A stretch of DNA of 64,000 nt from Bufo bufo (GCF_905171765.1 NC_053393.1:186957921-187021920); one strand, 5' to 3'. Positions 11,837 through 24,132 are shown, counted from the first letter of the stretch. Notes: generated by a model from the letters alone, not told the origin. Numbers and translations: made by a program.

Positions 11837-12310
11837 ATCAGCTCCTTTCTCTTATTTTCTATATACAGTGCTAAAACCCCATTTAGTAACTCTTCCTTTT
11901 CCTTATCTTCAGTGACTACCCCCCCCCCCCATTTAGCATTATTTAGTGGACCTACAGTACCTGCTCAGACTTTATTTTTTTTAGCATTTATATATTTAAA
12001 GAATTTTTGGGGATTTGTTTTGCTCTCTTTTGCTACCTGCTGTTCGTTTTGTATTTTTGCAAATTTTATCTCCTTTTTACAGATTTTATTAAGCCCTTTA
12101 TAATCTTCAAACGCTACAGCTGACCCCTCAGATTTGTATTTTTTAAATGACATTTTTTTGTCTTTTATTGCCCTTTTTACAGTAGCTGTAAGTCATGGGG
12201 GTTTATTTTAGCAGTTTATACTTGTTACCTAAAGGAATAAAAAATGTTGTGCAATTACTCAATGTGGATTTAAAGGTCTCCCATTTATCCTCAGTATTAT
12301 TATGTGACAG
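11837..12310 (-). pseudogene. CR1/L2-type LINE ORF2 fragment
   Basis: Read on the minus strand, the segment 12200-11960 contains TATVKRAIKDKK, FKKYKSEGSAVAFEDYK, KNEIKFAK-like KKEIKFAKIQN and NPQKFFKYINAKK. This is the typical linker between endonuclease and RT in CR1/L2-clade LINEs (the NPKxFWKYI motif). It continues toward 11840 with VTEDKEKEELLN. A stop replaces the expected Trp before LTATVKR. Both flanking domains are missing, and the hAT-type end at 11836 directly abuts it. Confidence 0.75.
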
Positions 12311-12367
12311 TAGCTGCACCCAGTCTATGAAACTTAAAAGGGTTCTCTGAGATTTTATACTGAAGGC

Positions 12368-13545
12368 TAGAGATGAGTGAAGTTTTCAAAAATTAGATGC
12401 AGATGCTTCGCAGAATTTTTTCAATAAATTTGCTTTGTTCCGAATTAATTATTCAAGAAGCGCATTAAATCAACTATAACATGGCCTGCAGGGAGAGTGC
12501 ATCCTGGTGTACATCACTGTGCATTGCAACAACATACATAGTGTGACACAGTGAGGAGTTGTGTCTGGGAATGCAGGTATTTTCCTCCCAGCATCTGCAG
12601 CTGGGCTGATTTCGAGCCAGGTGAGGTAAAATACCGTACCCGAGTTTAAGTGCCAGTCCGGGTTTTGGCAGCACCTGGCTGTCCTTAATTAGGCAGCTGG
12701 GTTCAACAGAGATATCTCTGTTTTTAGGATCTGAGGCTTTGTGCCGTGCTGGAGGGCTGACAGCCGCATGCTGGGGAAACAGGCCCTTAAAGTCTGCTGT
12801 GGACTAGAGGAGGCAGAACTGCCAGAAAGATGATTTGTGTTATAGGAACTTTGCATTGTGTGTGAATTAACACCAGTACTGCAAAGTTGCGTGCTGTTTT
12901 GTGCCATTGCCTCAAGTGTGAATAAACATTGACGTTTTAAGTTAAGAACTTGTATTTTGCATCTGTACTACGCCCGCTTACCTTATCTACCAGAGCGAAA
13001 CCCCACAATAGCTAGTCCTATCTGGTAGTGAAACAGTTACTGTGACAAGCAGATGGACGGCCCAACTTTGAGATTCAAGATGTAATAGAATTGCTTATCT
13101 ATTAAACAATGTGGACACCCAAATTAAGTAAAACTAGAAAGCTTATTCACCCCAATTTGAGAAACAAAGCCTAATAGAATTGCTTATCTATTAAACAAGG
13201 AGGGCACTGTTTAATTAGATAGCTCTGTATCTAAAACAGGGATGGATGCAAAATGTGCTGTCTCCTACGGATCCCTTCAGCTTTAGATTACTGTCCCTGC
13301 AGTCTCCCTATGCTCTCCCTACAGTGTGTACAAACTCTCCCTACGATCTTCCTACACTGTCCCTGCACTGTCCCTGCTCAGCTCACAGTGAAATGGCAGA
13401 GACCGTGTGGGATGAGGTATTTAAATGTCTGTGACATCACATGGGATAGCTAGCTGCTGATTGGCTGTTTGCATGGCTTTATGGGTGACCTCACATATAA
13501 AATATGCAAATTAGTTAATTCTGGTAGCCATTAAGGGTTTTTTAG
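12368..13545. mobile_element. hAT element copy, degraded right end
   Basis: The left end tagagatgagtgaagttttcaaaa at 12368 matches the terminus of the complete element at 14913. The right portion (13240-13540) shares ctgtgacatcaca, gctgctgatt and gcatggc with the subterminal right region of that element near 22500-22560. No transposase remains in between, so this is an internally deleted relative. No right target duplication could be matched. Confidence 0.6.
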
Positions 13546-13910
13546 GCTCCCTATATTGATGACCTATCCTCAGGATAAAATAGAGAGAGGTGGCCAGGTA
13601 TAGTGATGGGTGGACGTCTCCAAGGGAAGTGGTAAGGCTATCCTCAGGGTAGGTCATTAATATCTGGTCAGAGAGGGTCCGATACCTTCATGATCAGGTA
13701 TTCCCTGCAGCCTCTAGAACTGGAACTAGCACTGTGAATGGAACCTGAAGCACAGCTCTATTCATGGTACAGTGGCAGTACTGAGTTACTGCAGCTCAGC
13801 TCCTATTCACTTCAATGGAAGCTCAGGTGCAGTAACCCAGCACAACCACTACACTTTGAACAGAGCTGTAGTAACTGGTGGAAAGGAAAACTGTAAAACT
13901 CGTTTATTTA
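13546..13910. repeat. Diverged interspersed repeat
   Basis: Paired motifs gatgacctatcctcaggat and ctcagggtaggtcattaatat, then attcacttcaatgg and cagtaacccagc, match an interspersed sequence also seen around 37560-37790. I do not know its class. Confidence 0.45.
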
Positions 13911-13949
13911 CCATTAGAGATTTTTATTTTTTTTGGGCTACACAGTACA

Positions 13950-13983
<34 letters not shown>
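13950..13983. repeat. (TTA)n microsatellite
   Basis: About 11 perfect TTA/ATT triplets in a row. Confidence 0.97.
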
Positions 13984-14904
13984 TCAACATGCTTATGAAT
14001 GTAAATCTAAGTGGATAGCAGTAAAGTAACACATTTTCAATTACATAACCATTATTTGTTTAAAGTTTATATGAACATTGTATTATTTTGCACAGATAAT
14101 ACTGTAAAACTAGTTATAATGCACCAGAAAAAAAATATTTATTTTCCTGACAGATTCCATGAAAAGTATGTCTCCAGATTCTACTTTTAGACATATGTGA
14201 ACTCAAGGTGCCCACTGAATAAATGATCATGGGCTAAATCCATCATTGCCTTACAATGGCTTTTGGGAACTAAAAGTAGTTCAATAATTTCCACTTGTAC
14301 TTCTATGACCCAAAGCAGTAAATCATCCTAGATTATAAAATACAGGCCATGTACTTCTGTTTTACCTTCTAGTGTCACACCAATTAATCTCTACAATATG
14401 GCTATGTAGAGCTTTGTTTCCATGGGTATGAGGAATTATTACTTTGTCTCCCACTAGCAAGTCTTAATATAAATTTCTTATAACCAGACAAATGAGTTAT
14501 ATTTAAGTTGCCCTATTAATATACTGTACTTTTTAAAAGAATCCCATAGAACTTCATACTAGAGGAGTTTTGGACTTTAATACTAGATACATTTTAACTA
14601 CTAAGTGCATGTACAGGGTTTAATTGTGATAATGTTCTTATTTGTTAGGTTTCAGAAATAATTGTGGGGTTTAACGACAGACTGTGCTTTAAATCTGTAC
14701 ATTTATGCACATGTAGACTTTGCTTTTATTGAATTATTAGAGCTATAGAGGGAAAAAATTGCAATTAAACTGAATTTATGTTAATTAGAAACTCCTTTAA
14801 AGGAATTGTTCCAAGACAACAACTTATCACCTAACTACAGGGTAGGAGAAGTGTCTGACCAGTGGGGGTCCAACCGCTCAGGCTCCCAAAGATCACTAGG
14901 ATGG
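13984..14904. other. Intron sequence, little recognised
   Basis: AT-rich sequence without motifs to about 14780. From 14790 a diverged repeat (cctttaaaggaattgttcc, acagggtaggag, gtgggggtccaaccgctc) continues across the hAT insertion to 22680 and beyond, showing that the hAT landed inside an older repeat. Confidence 0.45.
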
Positions 14905-14912
14905 GTGTCCAC
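14905..14912. repeat. 8-bp target duplication, left (gtgtccac)
   Basis: Identical to 22680-22687 and directly outside the hAT terminal inverted repeats. An 8-bp duplication is the hAT hallmark. Confidence 0.95.
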
Positions 14913-15779
14913 TAGAGATGAGCAAATTTTTCAAAAATTCTATTCAGCCAGTTCGCCAAACTATTCTAAAATTCATATTCATAATTTCAAATTTATTCAT
15001 TGCAAATCACGTTAAAAAAAAACAGCTGTTTCCTGGCTGCAGAGAGCCTTTATAGTAGTGTACAACACTGTGCCTTGCAGTAACGTGCATAGGGAGTCTG
15101 CTGTGGTAGTGAAACACTACTGTGGGTCAGCATGACTGGCATCGCTTTTAGAATCACTGCACACTTCACTTACTTGGGCAGGTACAGGGCCAAAACTGAC
15201 CAAATAACTCAAGTGTGAATTGAGCCTTACAGGTCAAGGTTAGCGTCAAGCAGCTAATTCCACATTCCGACAAAGTGGAGAGGGTGTTAGCAGTAAGTTT
15301 GTGCTGACGTCACTGATTATTTTGCCCTTCCTCTGACCCCCAAAAAACGGATCCTGTCTGTGGAGCATCCGCCTTCACTCGGTCAGCATTTGGTCAGTAA
15401 TCCATCAGTATTGCTAAAGCCAAAAAAAACAAGAGTGGATCCAAAACAGATATGACACGTGAATGGAATATTTGCATGTCTTCTGTTTTGCACCCCCTCC
15501 TGCTTTTGGCTACCAAATCATAAGCCAATTCTGATGCAAAATAGGGACCATGTCATGCAGGCCTTACAGCTGTTACATAGACAGGATCAGTTGTGCAGTT
15601 TTTTTCTATTTTCTGATTCCGGGATTACATCCGCACAAACCGAGCACCCATCGACTAGCACGCAGTGCCGTCTGACCTCATCACACAGAATCATTTGTGC
15701 GTCTCATTTTTAATTCTTTCTGACAGATCAGAAGAAGGGTCAAATAAATAATGATGTCAGCCTGGCCGAAAGGCAAAAT

Positions 15780-16490
15780 AGTGGCCCAGTCATGAAGTGG
15801 CGAGGGTGGGAACAGCATGAGAAGTCCACAGAGTGGCCCTATGAAATAGTGGTGAGGTGGAAGCAGCATGAGACCACAAAGTAGCCCAATGACAGAGTCT
15901 GGAGGTGGCAGCAGCATCAGGACGGAGCCACAGAGTGGCACAATGACAGTGTGGAGGTGACAGCATCAGCATCAGGAGGCCACAGAGTAGCACAATGACA
16001 GAGTGTGGAGGTGGCAGCAGCAGCATCAGGAGGAAGCGACAGAGTGGCACAATGACAGAGTGGAGGTGGCGGCAACATCAGGAGGCCACAGAGTGGCACA
16101 ATGACAGAGTATGGAGGTGGCGGCAGCAGCATCAGGAGGAGGCTACAGGGTGGCACAATTACAGTGTGGAGGTGGCAGCAGCATCAGGAGGCCACAGAGT
16201 GGCACAATGACAGAGTGTGGAGGTGGCAGCAGCAGCAGGATGAGGCCACAGAGTCGCACAATGACAGTGTGGGGGTGGCAGCAGCATCATAAGACCACAG
16301 AATGGCAAGGTGAAATAGTGTGGAGGTGGCAGAAGCATCAGGAGACAACATAATGGCAAGTTGACAAAGTGTGGAGGTGGCAGCAGCATCAGGAGACCAC
16401 AGAGTGGCAAGGTGACATAGTGTGGAGGTGGCAGCAGCAGCATCAGGAGACCACAGAGTGACCCAGTGACAGAGTGGGGAGGTGGGTGGC
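15780..16490. repeat. VNTR of about 50-57 bp units inside the hAT element
   Basis: Units carry gtggaggtggcagcagcatc, then aggaggccacagagtggcac and aatgacag. Spacings between aatgacag landmarks are 52, 57 and 49 bp, so units are irregular (indels of cag and agg triplets). About 14 copies. It lies just downstream of the minus-strand transposase. Confidence 0.88.
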
Positions 16491-16648
16491 AATACCAGTA
16501 CCAGCTGAGGATGGTGGGTGAAAAATGGAGCACTTGGCATCAGATGTGTGGCATCAGGCGAGTGGCAGCATCAGAATAGTAGCTTAGGCAGGTAGCCAGA
16601 AGAAACCGGTCTCTTTTGACATGGTCTTGGTGTGGCACCATGGATGAT

Positions 16649-18835
16649 CTAGTCTGATGCATCAGGTATTGGGTGGAAATCCTGGATGATCCATGCCTGA
16701 TTCATCTTGACAAAGGTCAGTCTCTCCAGATTTTGGGTGAACAGGTGAGTTCTTCTTGTGGTAACTAAGGCCCCCGCCACACTAAACACCTGCTCTGATG
16801 CCACACTACTAGTCGGGCAGGACAGCTTTTCCAGGGCAAACTCTGCCATTTGCAGCCACAAATCCAGTTTGGATGCCCAGTATTCCAGTGGATCTTCAAT
16901 ATGGGGTGGCAGGGTGCTGTCCAATTATGCCACCACCTGCTGTTTCAGGTCCTGTTCCAGGTATAGCTGCTGCTGGTCAGTAGTTTCTTCACTAGGCGGT
17001 GAAGAAAGCTGCTCATCAGCGACTCTAGTCTCAAGTTGCTGCTGATGGAGCTGGAACTGCTCCTAACCCCCCCACCCTTCTACAGCAGCCATGGCAGAGG
17101 AACGTGATTGCAGAGGGCCCCCCCGGTCAGACCGAGAGAGGATGGATGATGGTGCAGATAGGCAGTGGCCAACTGACTACATAGGATGTCTCTAGAGTAG
17201 TTAATTTTGTCTTTCCTCTCAGCGGGCTTAAAAAAGGACCGGTTTGGACTGGTAGCGATGGTCCAACAAGGTGGAGAGCCAGAAGTCATTTCTCTGCTGA
17301 AGGGTGACAATTCGGCTGTCACTACACAAGCAAGTGAGCATGCATTGGGCCATTTGTGCAAGTGACTCAGAGGGACTCCCTGCCTCTGTCTCTACTGCAT
17401 ACTGTCTGGGTCCTCTGCCTCATCTTCCTCATCACCCTATAGCTTCTCTGACTGCTCCTGCTCATCCTCTCCTATTACCTATGTAGAAAAACCACCCATT
17501 TCACTACACATTGCTTGTGCTTCAATGTCCTCCTCCCTCTCCTCCTCCAGTTCAACCCCCACAGGGCTCATGTGGCCGTGAGATCTAGGCATCACGTCTT
17601 CAGTCCCCTGACCAGCCAGATTTACCAGCATCTGTTCCAGGACATGAGGCAGTGGAATGACATTGTTCATCCCATAGTCCTGGTGACTGACAAATAATGT
17701 GGCCTCCTCAAAGGGCCTGAGAAAACGGCAGGTGTCACGCATGAGCTGCCCCTGGCTGACATCAAAGTTACACAGGGGAGTACTTCTGTCCTCTTTAATC
17801 ATCAAGAAATCGCTTATGGCCTTTCTCTGTTCATATAGTCGGTCCAACATATAGAGGGTGGAATTCCAATGGGTGAAAATGTTGCATATTAGCCTTTGTT
17901 GGGGGGATTCCGTTCTGCCGCTGCAGCTCAAGGAGGGTGTGCTTTGCAGTGTACGAGTGGCTGCAATGCATGCAAAGTTTCCTGGCAATTTTTAGAACGT
18001 CTTGCAGATTGGTGGAAGACCTCAGGAACCGCTTGACAACCAGATTGAACACGTGTGCCATCCAGAACGCATGGCTCAGCCCTCATTGACGCAGCACTGA
18101 CATCATGTTCTTCTCATTGTCAGTCATCATGGTTCCGATTTTGAGTTGTAGCGGAGAAAGCCAGGATTCGATTTCTTGATAAGGGACGCGGAGCAGTTCT
18201 TCCCCTGTGTGACTCCGTTCGCCCAGGCAAATGAGGTGCAGAACAGTGTGACAACGCCATGCCCTTCACATGTGGTATGCTGGAGGGGCACTGTGAATTG
18301 TCACTGCAGTGGAGGCTGAGGACATGGTGGAGGATGAGGAGGTGTGAGAACGTGGAGGCGGAAGCAGCGTCACCTGGCCCAACTTCTGTTCTACATATTT
18401 GTGCAGGGCTGGTACTGCCTTTTTGGCAAAGAAATTAAGGCTTGGGACTCTCCACCTCAGCTCGACACAAGCCATCAGTTCTCAGAAAGGTGCAGAGTCC
18501 CCCACTTGGAAAGGCATTGACTGCAGCACCAGCAACTTGGCCAGGAGCACATTCAGCTTCTGCGCCATTGGATGAGTGCATGCATACTGTTGTCTTTTGG
18601 CAATTGCTTTGGTAATCGATTGCTGACAGAATGAGTGAAGAGGTGGAGGAGCAGGAGAATCTGGGCCACAATACTCCCAGGCCACTGCATGACCAAGCTG
18701 CATATGTTAACGCAGGGCCGTAGTGCCAACATTGGCACCCTGGCAACACTTCACCTTCTGCCCACAGATTCTACATATGGCCACATTCACCTCCTTCGGT
18801 GGCTTAAGAAAAAACTGCCACACCGCCTAGTAGGG
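16649..18835 (-). pseudogene. hAT transposase remnant with BED zinc finger (ZBED-like)
   Basis: From N to C terminus on the minus strand: a BED finger at 18820-18690 starting VWQFFLKPPKE, with C-x2-C (CRIC) and H-x4-H (HMQLGH) ligands; linker PMAQKLNVLLAKLL near 18550; MAHVFNLVVKRFLRSS near 18050; the RNase-H-fold block THWNSTLYMLDRLYEQRK near 17870; and the hAT C-terminal dimerisation domain at 16924-16649 with DPLEYWASK, CPTSSVASEQVFSVAG and TTRRTHL. These are the ordered hallmarks of hAT transposases, which cut and paste DNA with 8-bp duplications. An in-frame stop sits in the BED finger (TAA at 18707-18709) and several frame changes follow, so no full protein can be made. Serine- and acid-rich short frames at 18827-19513 may be an N-terminal extension or non-coding. 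Confidence 0.88.
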
Positions 18836-19689
18836 GATTTTACCACGAACACTACGCACGGACTGATTGCTACTATCGCTGCCTCGTTGAACCTCTGCAC
18901 CACTACTTACTGGGCAGGTAGGCTCCCGCGAAGCAGGTGGTCTACCCCAGGCACCATTGGCTTCTGACCTCCCACTGCTGCCACCCTGCTGACTCCCGGT
19001 CACACTAGTGACTTGCTGGCTCTGTCGCTGCATCGCGGGCAAGCTGCCACCCTTTTCTCCCAATGATCATGAAGCCCCTAATTCACCCGACTCCCAAGTG
19101 CGATCAGCTACCTCATCATAATCGAGTACTGTCTGCACGTCACTGGTGTCCTCCTCTACGGTCTCTGGGTCAGGAGCATGGCCGCTCGCAACACCATCTC
19201 CCACGCCACTCTCCTCATCACTACTTGCCCGCCTACCAGAGGAAGTGGCCAATGCCTCCTCCACATCTTGACTGGCCAGTAGCTGCTGACTGTCATCTAG
19301 TAGCTCTTCCTCGCTATATAGTGGAAATTAGCCCACAGCATATAATACTTCTCTGGCTAAGGGAACAGAAAAGGACAAGGGCAAGTTGAGGACAGGTGAG
19401 GGCACAGGGCCTGCTCCCAGGCCATGCCAACTAAGGGTTGTGTCTGACGACCCCAACGACTCTTGGCTGGGGGTGTCTGATGTCAATTGGGATGAAGTGG
19501 ATGACCTAGTCAAGAACTTCTGGGTTGAGGGTCAAGACACTACCACTAAATGACACCGGGAGCTTAGGCCTCTCACTGCGACTCCTGCTGCCACACCACT
19601 TACTCTGCTGCGACCTGTGCCTGTGCCACAAACATTTAGGCCTCTGCCACTCCGCTGTGCAGGTCCTGGCACTTGTTAGATCAAATAAA

Positions 19690-20543
19690 TAAAAAGAAAG
19701 GAAATTCAAACACCCCAAAAAAGTTTTTAATCTTCTCACTTCACCACACAATGGCTAATAAGCCCTTTTTTTCCCCACTAATACATGCCAAAAAGGGCTT
19801 TAGAACATATAACTACATCACTGAACGGCAAATAGGACCTTATTTTTTTCCACTTATACACGCCACAAAAGGCTTTAGAACATATAACTGCACCACTGAA
19901 CGGCAAATATATATATATATATTTTTGCCACTAAAACACGCCAAAAAGGACTTTAGAACATATAACTGCACCTCTGAACAGCAAATAATATATATTTTTT
20001 TGCCACTAATACACGCCAAAAAGGGCTTTAGAACATATAACTGCACCGCTGAACAGCAAATAATATATATTTTTTTGCCATTAATACACACCAAAATGGG
20101 CTTTAGAACATATAACGGCACCGCTGAACGGCAAATAATATATATTTTGAGACACCACAAAAAGGGCAGTAATTTTCTCACTTCGCCACCCAACGGCTAA
20201 GAAGCCCTTTTTTTCCACTAATACAAGCCAAAAAATGCTTTAGAACATATAACTGCACCGCACAAGGGAAAATAATATATATTTTTTTGTCACTTATACA
20301 CTCCAAAAAGGGCTTTAGAACATATAACTGCACCACTGAACGGCAAATAATATATTTTTTTTTACCACTAATACAAGCCAAAAACGGCTTTAGAACATAT
20401 AACTGCACTGATAAACTGCAAATATATTTAGTTTTGCCACTAATACACGACAAAAAGGGCTGTAATTTTCTCACTTCACAACACAACGGCTAATAAGCCC
20501 TTTTTTTCCCACTAATACAAGCCAAAAAATGCTTTTGAACATA
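19690..20543. repeat. About 75-bp tandem array inside the hAT element
   Basis: Each unit contains ggctttagaacatataact, gcaccactgaacggcaaat, a TA-rich run and gccactaatacac. Starts are about 75 bp apart (19795, 19870, 19948, 20023, 20098). The array resumes at 22106 (tataactgcaccgcacaag), so the Tc1-like element interrupts one unit cleanly. Open frames on both strands here are products of the repeat. Confidence 0.9.
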
Positions 20544-22105
20544 CACTGCGTGCAGAATTATTAGGCAAATGAGTATTTTGACCACATCATCCTCTTTATG
20601 CATGTTGTCTTACTCCAATCTGTATAGGCTCGAAAGCCTACTACCAATTAAGCATATTAGGTGATGTGCATCTCTGTAATGAGAAGGGGTGTGGTCTAAT
20701 GACATCAACACCCTATATTAGGTGTGCATAATTATTAGGCAACTTCCATTCCTTTGGAAAAATGGGTCAAAAGAAGGACTTGACAGGCTCAGAAAAGTCA
20801 AAAATAGTGAGATATCTTGCAGAGGGATGCAGCACTCTTAAAATTGCAAAGCTTCTGAAGCGTGATCATCGAACAATCAAGCGTTTCATTCAAAATAGTC
20901 AACAGGGTCGCAAGAAGCGTGTGGAAAAACCAAGGCGCAAAATAACTGCCCATGAACTGAGAAAAGTCAAGCGTGCAGCTGCCAAGATGCCACTTGCCAC
21001 CAGTTTGGCCATATTTCAGAGCTGCAACATCACTGGAGTGCCCAAAAGCACAAGGTGTGAAATACTCAGAGACATGGCCAAGGTAAGAAAGGCTGAAAGA
21101 CGACCACCACTGAACAAGACACACAAGCTGAAACGTCAAGACTGGGCCAAGAAATATCTCAAGACTGATTTTTCTAAGGTTTTATGGACTGATGAAATGA
21201 GAGTGAGTCTTGATGGGCCAGATGGATGGGCCCGTGGCTGGATTGGTAAAGGGCAGAGAGCTCCAGTCCGACTCAGACGTCAGCAAGGTGGAGGTGGAGT
21301 ACTGGTTTGGGCTGGTATCATCAAAGATGAGCTTGTGGGGCCTTTTCGGGTTGAGGATGGAGTCAAGCTCAACTCCCAGTCCTACTGCCAGTTTCTGGAA
21401 GACACCTTCTTCAAGCAGTGGTACAGGAAGAAGTCTGCATCCTTCAAGAAAAACATGATTTTCATGCAGGACAATGCCCCATCACACGCGTCCAAGTACT
21501 CCACAGCGTGGCTGGCAAAAAAGGGTATAAAAGAAGAAAATCTAATGACATGGCCTCCTTGTTCACCTGATCTGAACCCCATTGAGAACCTGTGGTCCAT
21601 CATCAAATGTGAGATATACAAGGAGGGAAAACAGTACACCTCTCTGAACAGTGTCTGGGAGGCTGTGGTTGCTGCTGCACGCAATGTTGATGGTGAACAG
21701 ATCAAAACACTGACAGAATCCATGGATGGCAGGCTTTTGAGTGTCCTTGCAAAGAAAGGTGGCTATATTGGTCACTGATTTGTTTTTGTTTTGTTTTTGA
21801 ATGTCAGAAATGTATATATTTGTGAATGTTGAGATGTTATATTGGTTTCACTGGTAATAATAAATTGAAATGGGTATATATTTGTTTTTTGTTAAGTTGC
21901 CTAATAATTATGCACAGTAATAGTCACCTGCACACACAGATATCCCCCTAAAATAGCTAAAACTAAAAACAAACTAAAAACTACTTCCAAAAATATTCAG
22001 CTTTGATATTAATGAGTTTTTTGGGTTCATTGAGAACATGGTTGTTGTTCAATAATAAAATGAATCCTCAAAAATACAACTTGCCTAATAATTCTGCGCT
22101 CCCTG
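20544..22105 (+). mobile_element. Tc1-like DD37E transposon, 1562 bp, apparently complete
   Basis: The ends are cactgcgtgcagaattatta on the left and, read inward from the right, cagggagcgcagaattatta. A shared gcagaattattaggcaa stretch forms the inverted repeat. TA flanks both sides (20542-20543, 22106-22107). Removing the element restores the 75-bp array unit exactly (gaacata/taactgcaccgcac). It carries one uninterrupted transposase frame. The intact frame and good termini suggest recent insertion. Confidence 0.94.
20762..21778 (+). CDS. Tc1/mariner superfamily transposase, DD37E, intact 338 aa
   Basis: A cut-and-paste transposase that binds the element's own inverted repeats and inserts it at TA. 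Residues about 8-45 form the first helix-turn-helix (STLKIAKLLKRDHRTIKRFI). A basic GRKKRVEKPRRK linker precedes a second helix-turn-helix at about 61-110. The catalytic triad is visible as D144 (LWTDEMRV), D237 (MQDNAPSHAS) and E275 ([11 protein letters not shown]). The 37 residues between the second Asp and the Glu define the DD37E group, reported for a vertebrate Tc1-like lineage. The length is normal for Tc1-like enzymes (about 340 aa). The ATG lies about 220 bp inside the left end, and the stop leaves about 330 bp to the right end. No stop or frameshift is seen, so it may still encode active protein. Expression is unknown. Confidence 0.95.
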   Translation: MGQKKDLTGSEKSKIVRYLAEGCSTLKIAKLLKRDHRTIKRFIQNSQQGRKKRVEKPRRKITAHELRKVKRAAAKMPLATSLAIFQSCNITGVPKSTRCEILRDMAKVRKAERRPPLNKTHKLKRQDWAKKYLKTDFSKVLWTDEMRVSLDGPDGWARGWIGKGQRAPVRLRRQQGGGGVLVWAGIIKDELVGPFRVEDGVKLNSQSYCQFLEDTFFKQWYRKKSASFKKNMIFMQDNAPSHASKYSTAWLAKKGIKEENLMTWPPCSPDLNPIENLWSIIKCEIYKEGKQYTSLNSVWEAVVAAARNVDGEQIKTLTESMDGRLLSVLAKKGGYIGH

Positions 22106-22706
22106 TATAACTGCACCGCACAAGGGCAAATAAGACAGAAATATTTCCTTGTAATAAACCCTGTTAATGGCTGTATCAAACAGCACTTGCACCCCAATAA
22201 CAAGAACGGTTTGCTGGAATTGCAGAGATGTATAATGGCAATTTGGATTCGCAGTCAGTGCAGCAAGGTGTAATAGGATTGCTCCTATTACCCAGGCTGT
22301 AACCTCCCCTACTGAACCCTGTTCTGCTTTAATACTGTGGAATGATTCCTCCCTATCCTTTCCCTCAACTTCTACACAGCAAAATAAAAGTTTTAAAATC
22401 TTTTCTACCACTGTCACTAGCGCCTGCTGACGTCTCTCCCTGCATTAAGTACACTGGAAAATGACTAAATCGAAGATGGATGAGACTATTTATAGGGCTG
22501 TGACATCACAGGGCTGTCTGGCTGCTGATTTTCTGTATGCATGGCATTGTGGGTGATCCCTCGTTCCCAGAGTTCCTTGATCCATGTCCAGAGACGTGCA
22601 GCAGCCATTTTAGGAAACAATGCTATTCGTTACCACGAAGAGTGAGGAAATTCAGATTCGAAATTCAAACTCATCTCTAGTGTCCACCACTCTATTCAAC
22701 TCTTTG

Positions 22707-22749
22707 GAACTGCCGGAGATAGCTTGTATTCGGCTATCTCCGGCAGTTC
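22707..22749. repeat. Perfect 17-bp hairpin
   Basis: gaactgccggagatagc, a 9-base loop, then its exact reverse complement. It lies in the older repeat that received the hAT insertion, 28 bp outside the right end. Confidence 0.9.
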
Positions 22750-24128
22750 TTTAGAGATGAATGGAGCAGCGGACACATATATGTGTCTGTCACCCCATTT
22801 CACTGGAGAACACAAGCCCCTGTTCTAGTGATTGGTGAAGGTCCCAACAGTCAGACCTGTGGACAAGGGATAGCTTGCTATCAAGGGACAACTTCTTTAC
22901 TCCTGAAAGAATATTTTGCCTTTAAAATCTCTTACTCTTTGTCACCATTGACTGCCCTAGCTAATAGATGAAGATCTGGGCTAGTCCCGACTCCCATCTA
23001 CGTGTATTTATTTAGAATTTTTGAAATTTAGTACTTAGAATTAATTTTCAAATTAGACTCATTTAAAATATCTTAGATTGTCACTAGCTTGCCCTAATTT
23101 TAATATGCTATCAGAGCAGCCACTGATAAAGACAAAAGCTTCTCTGTATATCCTTTTCAATAAATCTTTCCACATTTCACCACACTGGATTTCTATTGTT
23201 CCAATGGCCAGTAAAGTGATCACTGTAGAAGACATCACATTCTGATCAAAATGTCGGAATTGCAAAATTTACCTTCTTTGTGGGTCATCTGTCACATTCA
23301 ATCGGGCACTGTGCATTCAGCTGAATGCTCTTTCATGCATCTCTAATTCTGATGTGACAAATAATACCATCTTCATTCATCATATTCATCATACAGTATA
23401 TTGCAAGCCAAAGAGTAAATAGTGAAAAAACAGCAACTAAAAATACAACTGGTACTTGCCCAGTAGTAGCCATGCCTGTGTTCAGCATTATTTAACCCTT
23501 CAGTGCTGAGAAATGGATGTGGATCCCTTTGTCATTTGCCAACCATCCCCAGCATTGGACTGGCATCCCTGCCCTCTACTGTCAGCTGGGCTGGTTGCCA
23601 CGATAGTGTATTGACCGTGGCAACGCTAAACTAGAAAGGCCAGACTCAGGAGCATGGACAGGTAAGTACATTTCAACAGCTGCTTTGATTTTCCAAAGGT
23701 CAAAGAAGCCTGAAAATGTTACATGTTTGATCAGACTCCATTGCTCACCGATAACAACAAAGAAGTAATATGGAGACCAAACAAGCTGTAAAATTGTGCT
23801 TTTTAAATATTTGAATCTTCGGTAAAAACTTTGATGGATTGGTAGCTAGATTTTCCTTTATTTGTTGAGTTTTCCTTAATTCATTGATGAAAAAATTATA
23901 TATTTTAAGTTTTTTATATAATTATTTGGGCATTACCAATTTACTATATGAGATGCCTACTGAAAATATATACATTATTATACACCTGTTTTATACATTG
24001 ATAGGGTTTGAGAGCAAATCATTCCTATGTATATATTTTTATAATATTTGATAGGTTGTCCACCAGCATCTAGGACCGAGACCTCCAGTAATTAGCTGTA
24101 ATTTGTGAGGGAACCCAACAAGAAGTGC
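22750..24128. other. Intron sequence, nothing firm
   Basis: AT-rich, without recognised coding or element termini. The part around 23490-23660 (ttaacccttcagtgctgag, gttgccacgatagtg) has the look of an old interspersed repeat. Confidence 0.4.
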
Positions 24129-24132
24129 TTAA

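Larger units (their letters stand above)
14913..22679 (-). mobile_element. Complete hAT element, 7767 bp, with nested Tc1-like element
   Basis: The left end reads tagagatgagcaaatttt. The right end read inward is tagagatgagtttgaattt. The first 10 bases are perfect inverted repeats and the next bases are similar. Perfect 8-bp duplications (gtgtccac) flank it. The order inside is: left end, VNTR (15780-16490), minus-strand BED/hAT transposase remnant (16649-18835), 75-bp array (19690-20543) interrupted by a Tc1-like element, a GC-richer right region with ctgtgacatcacag, and the right end. The transposase has stops and frameshifts, so the element is autonomous in layout but dead. Confidence 0.93.

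Noticed and set aside
13772..14029. An 85-codon frame ending in a poly-Tyr run
   Set aside because: The Tyr run is the (TTA)n microsatellite and the rest is an interspersed repeat.
15681..16540. Gly/Ser-, Pro- and Leu-rich frames on both strands
   Set aside because: They are readings of the GGC/GTG/CAG-rich VNTR inside the hAT element and lie outside the transposase.
19673..20493. Frames with repeated LYVLKPFLACISGKK-type or GFRTYNC-type peptides
   Set aside because: Products of the 75-bp array, present on both strands with no family similarity.
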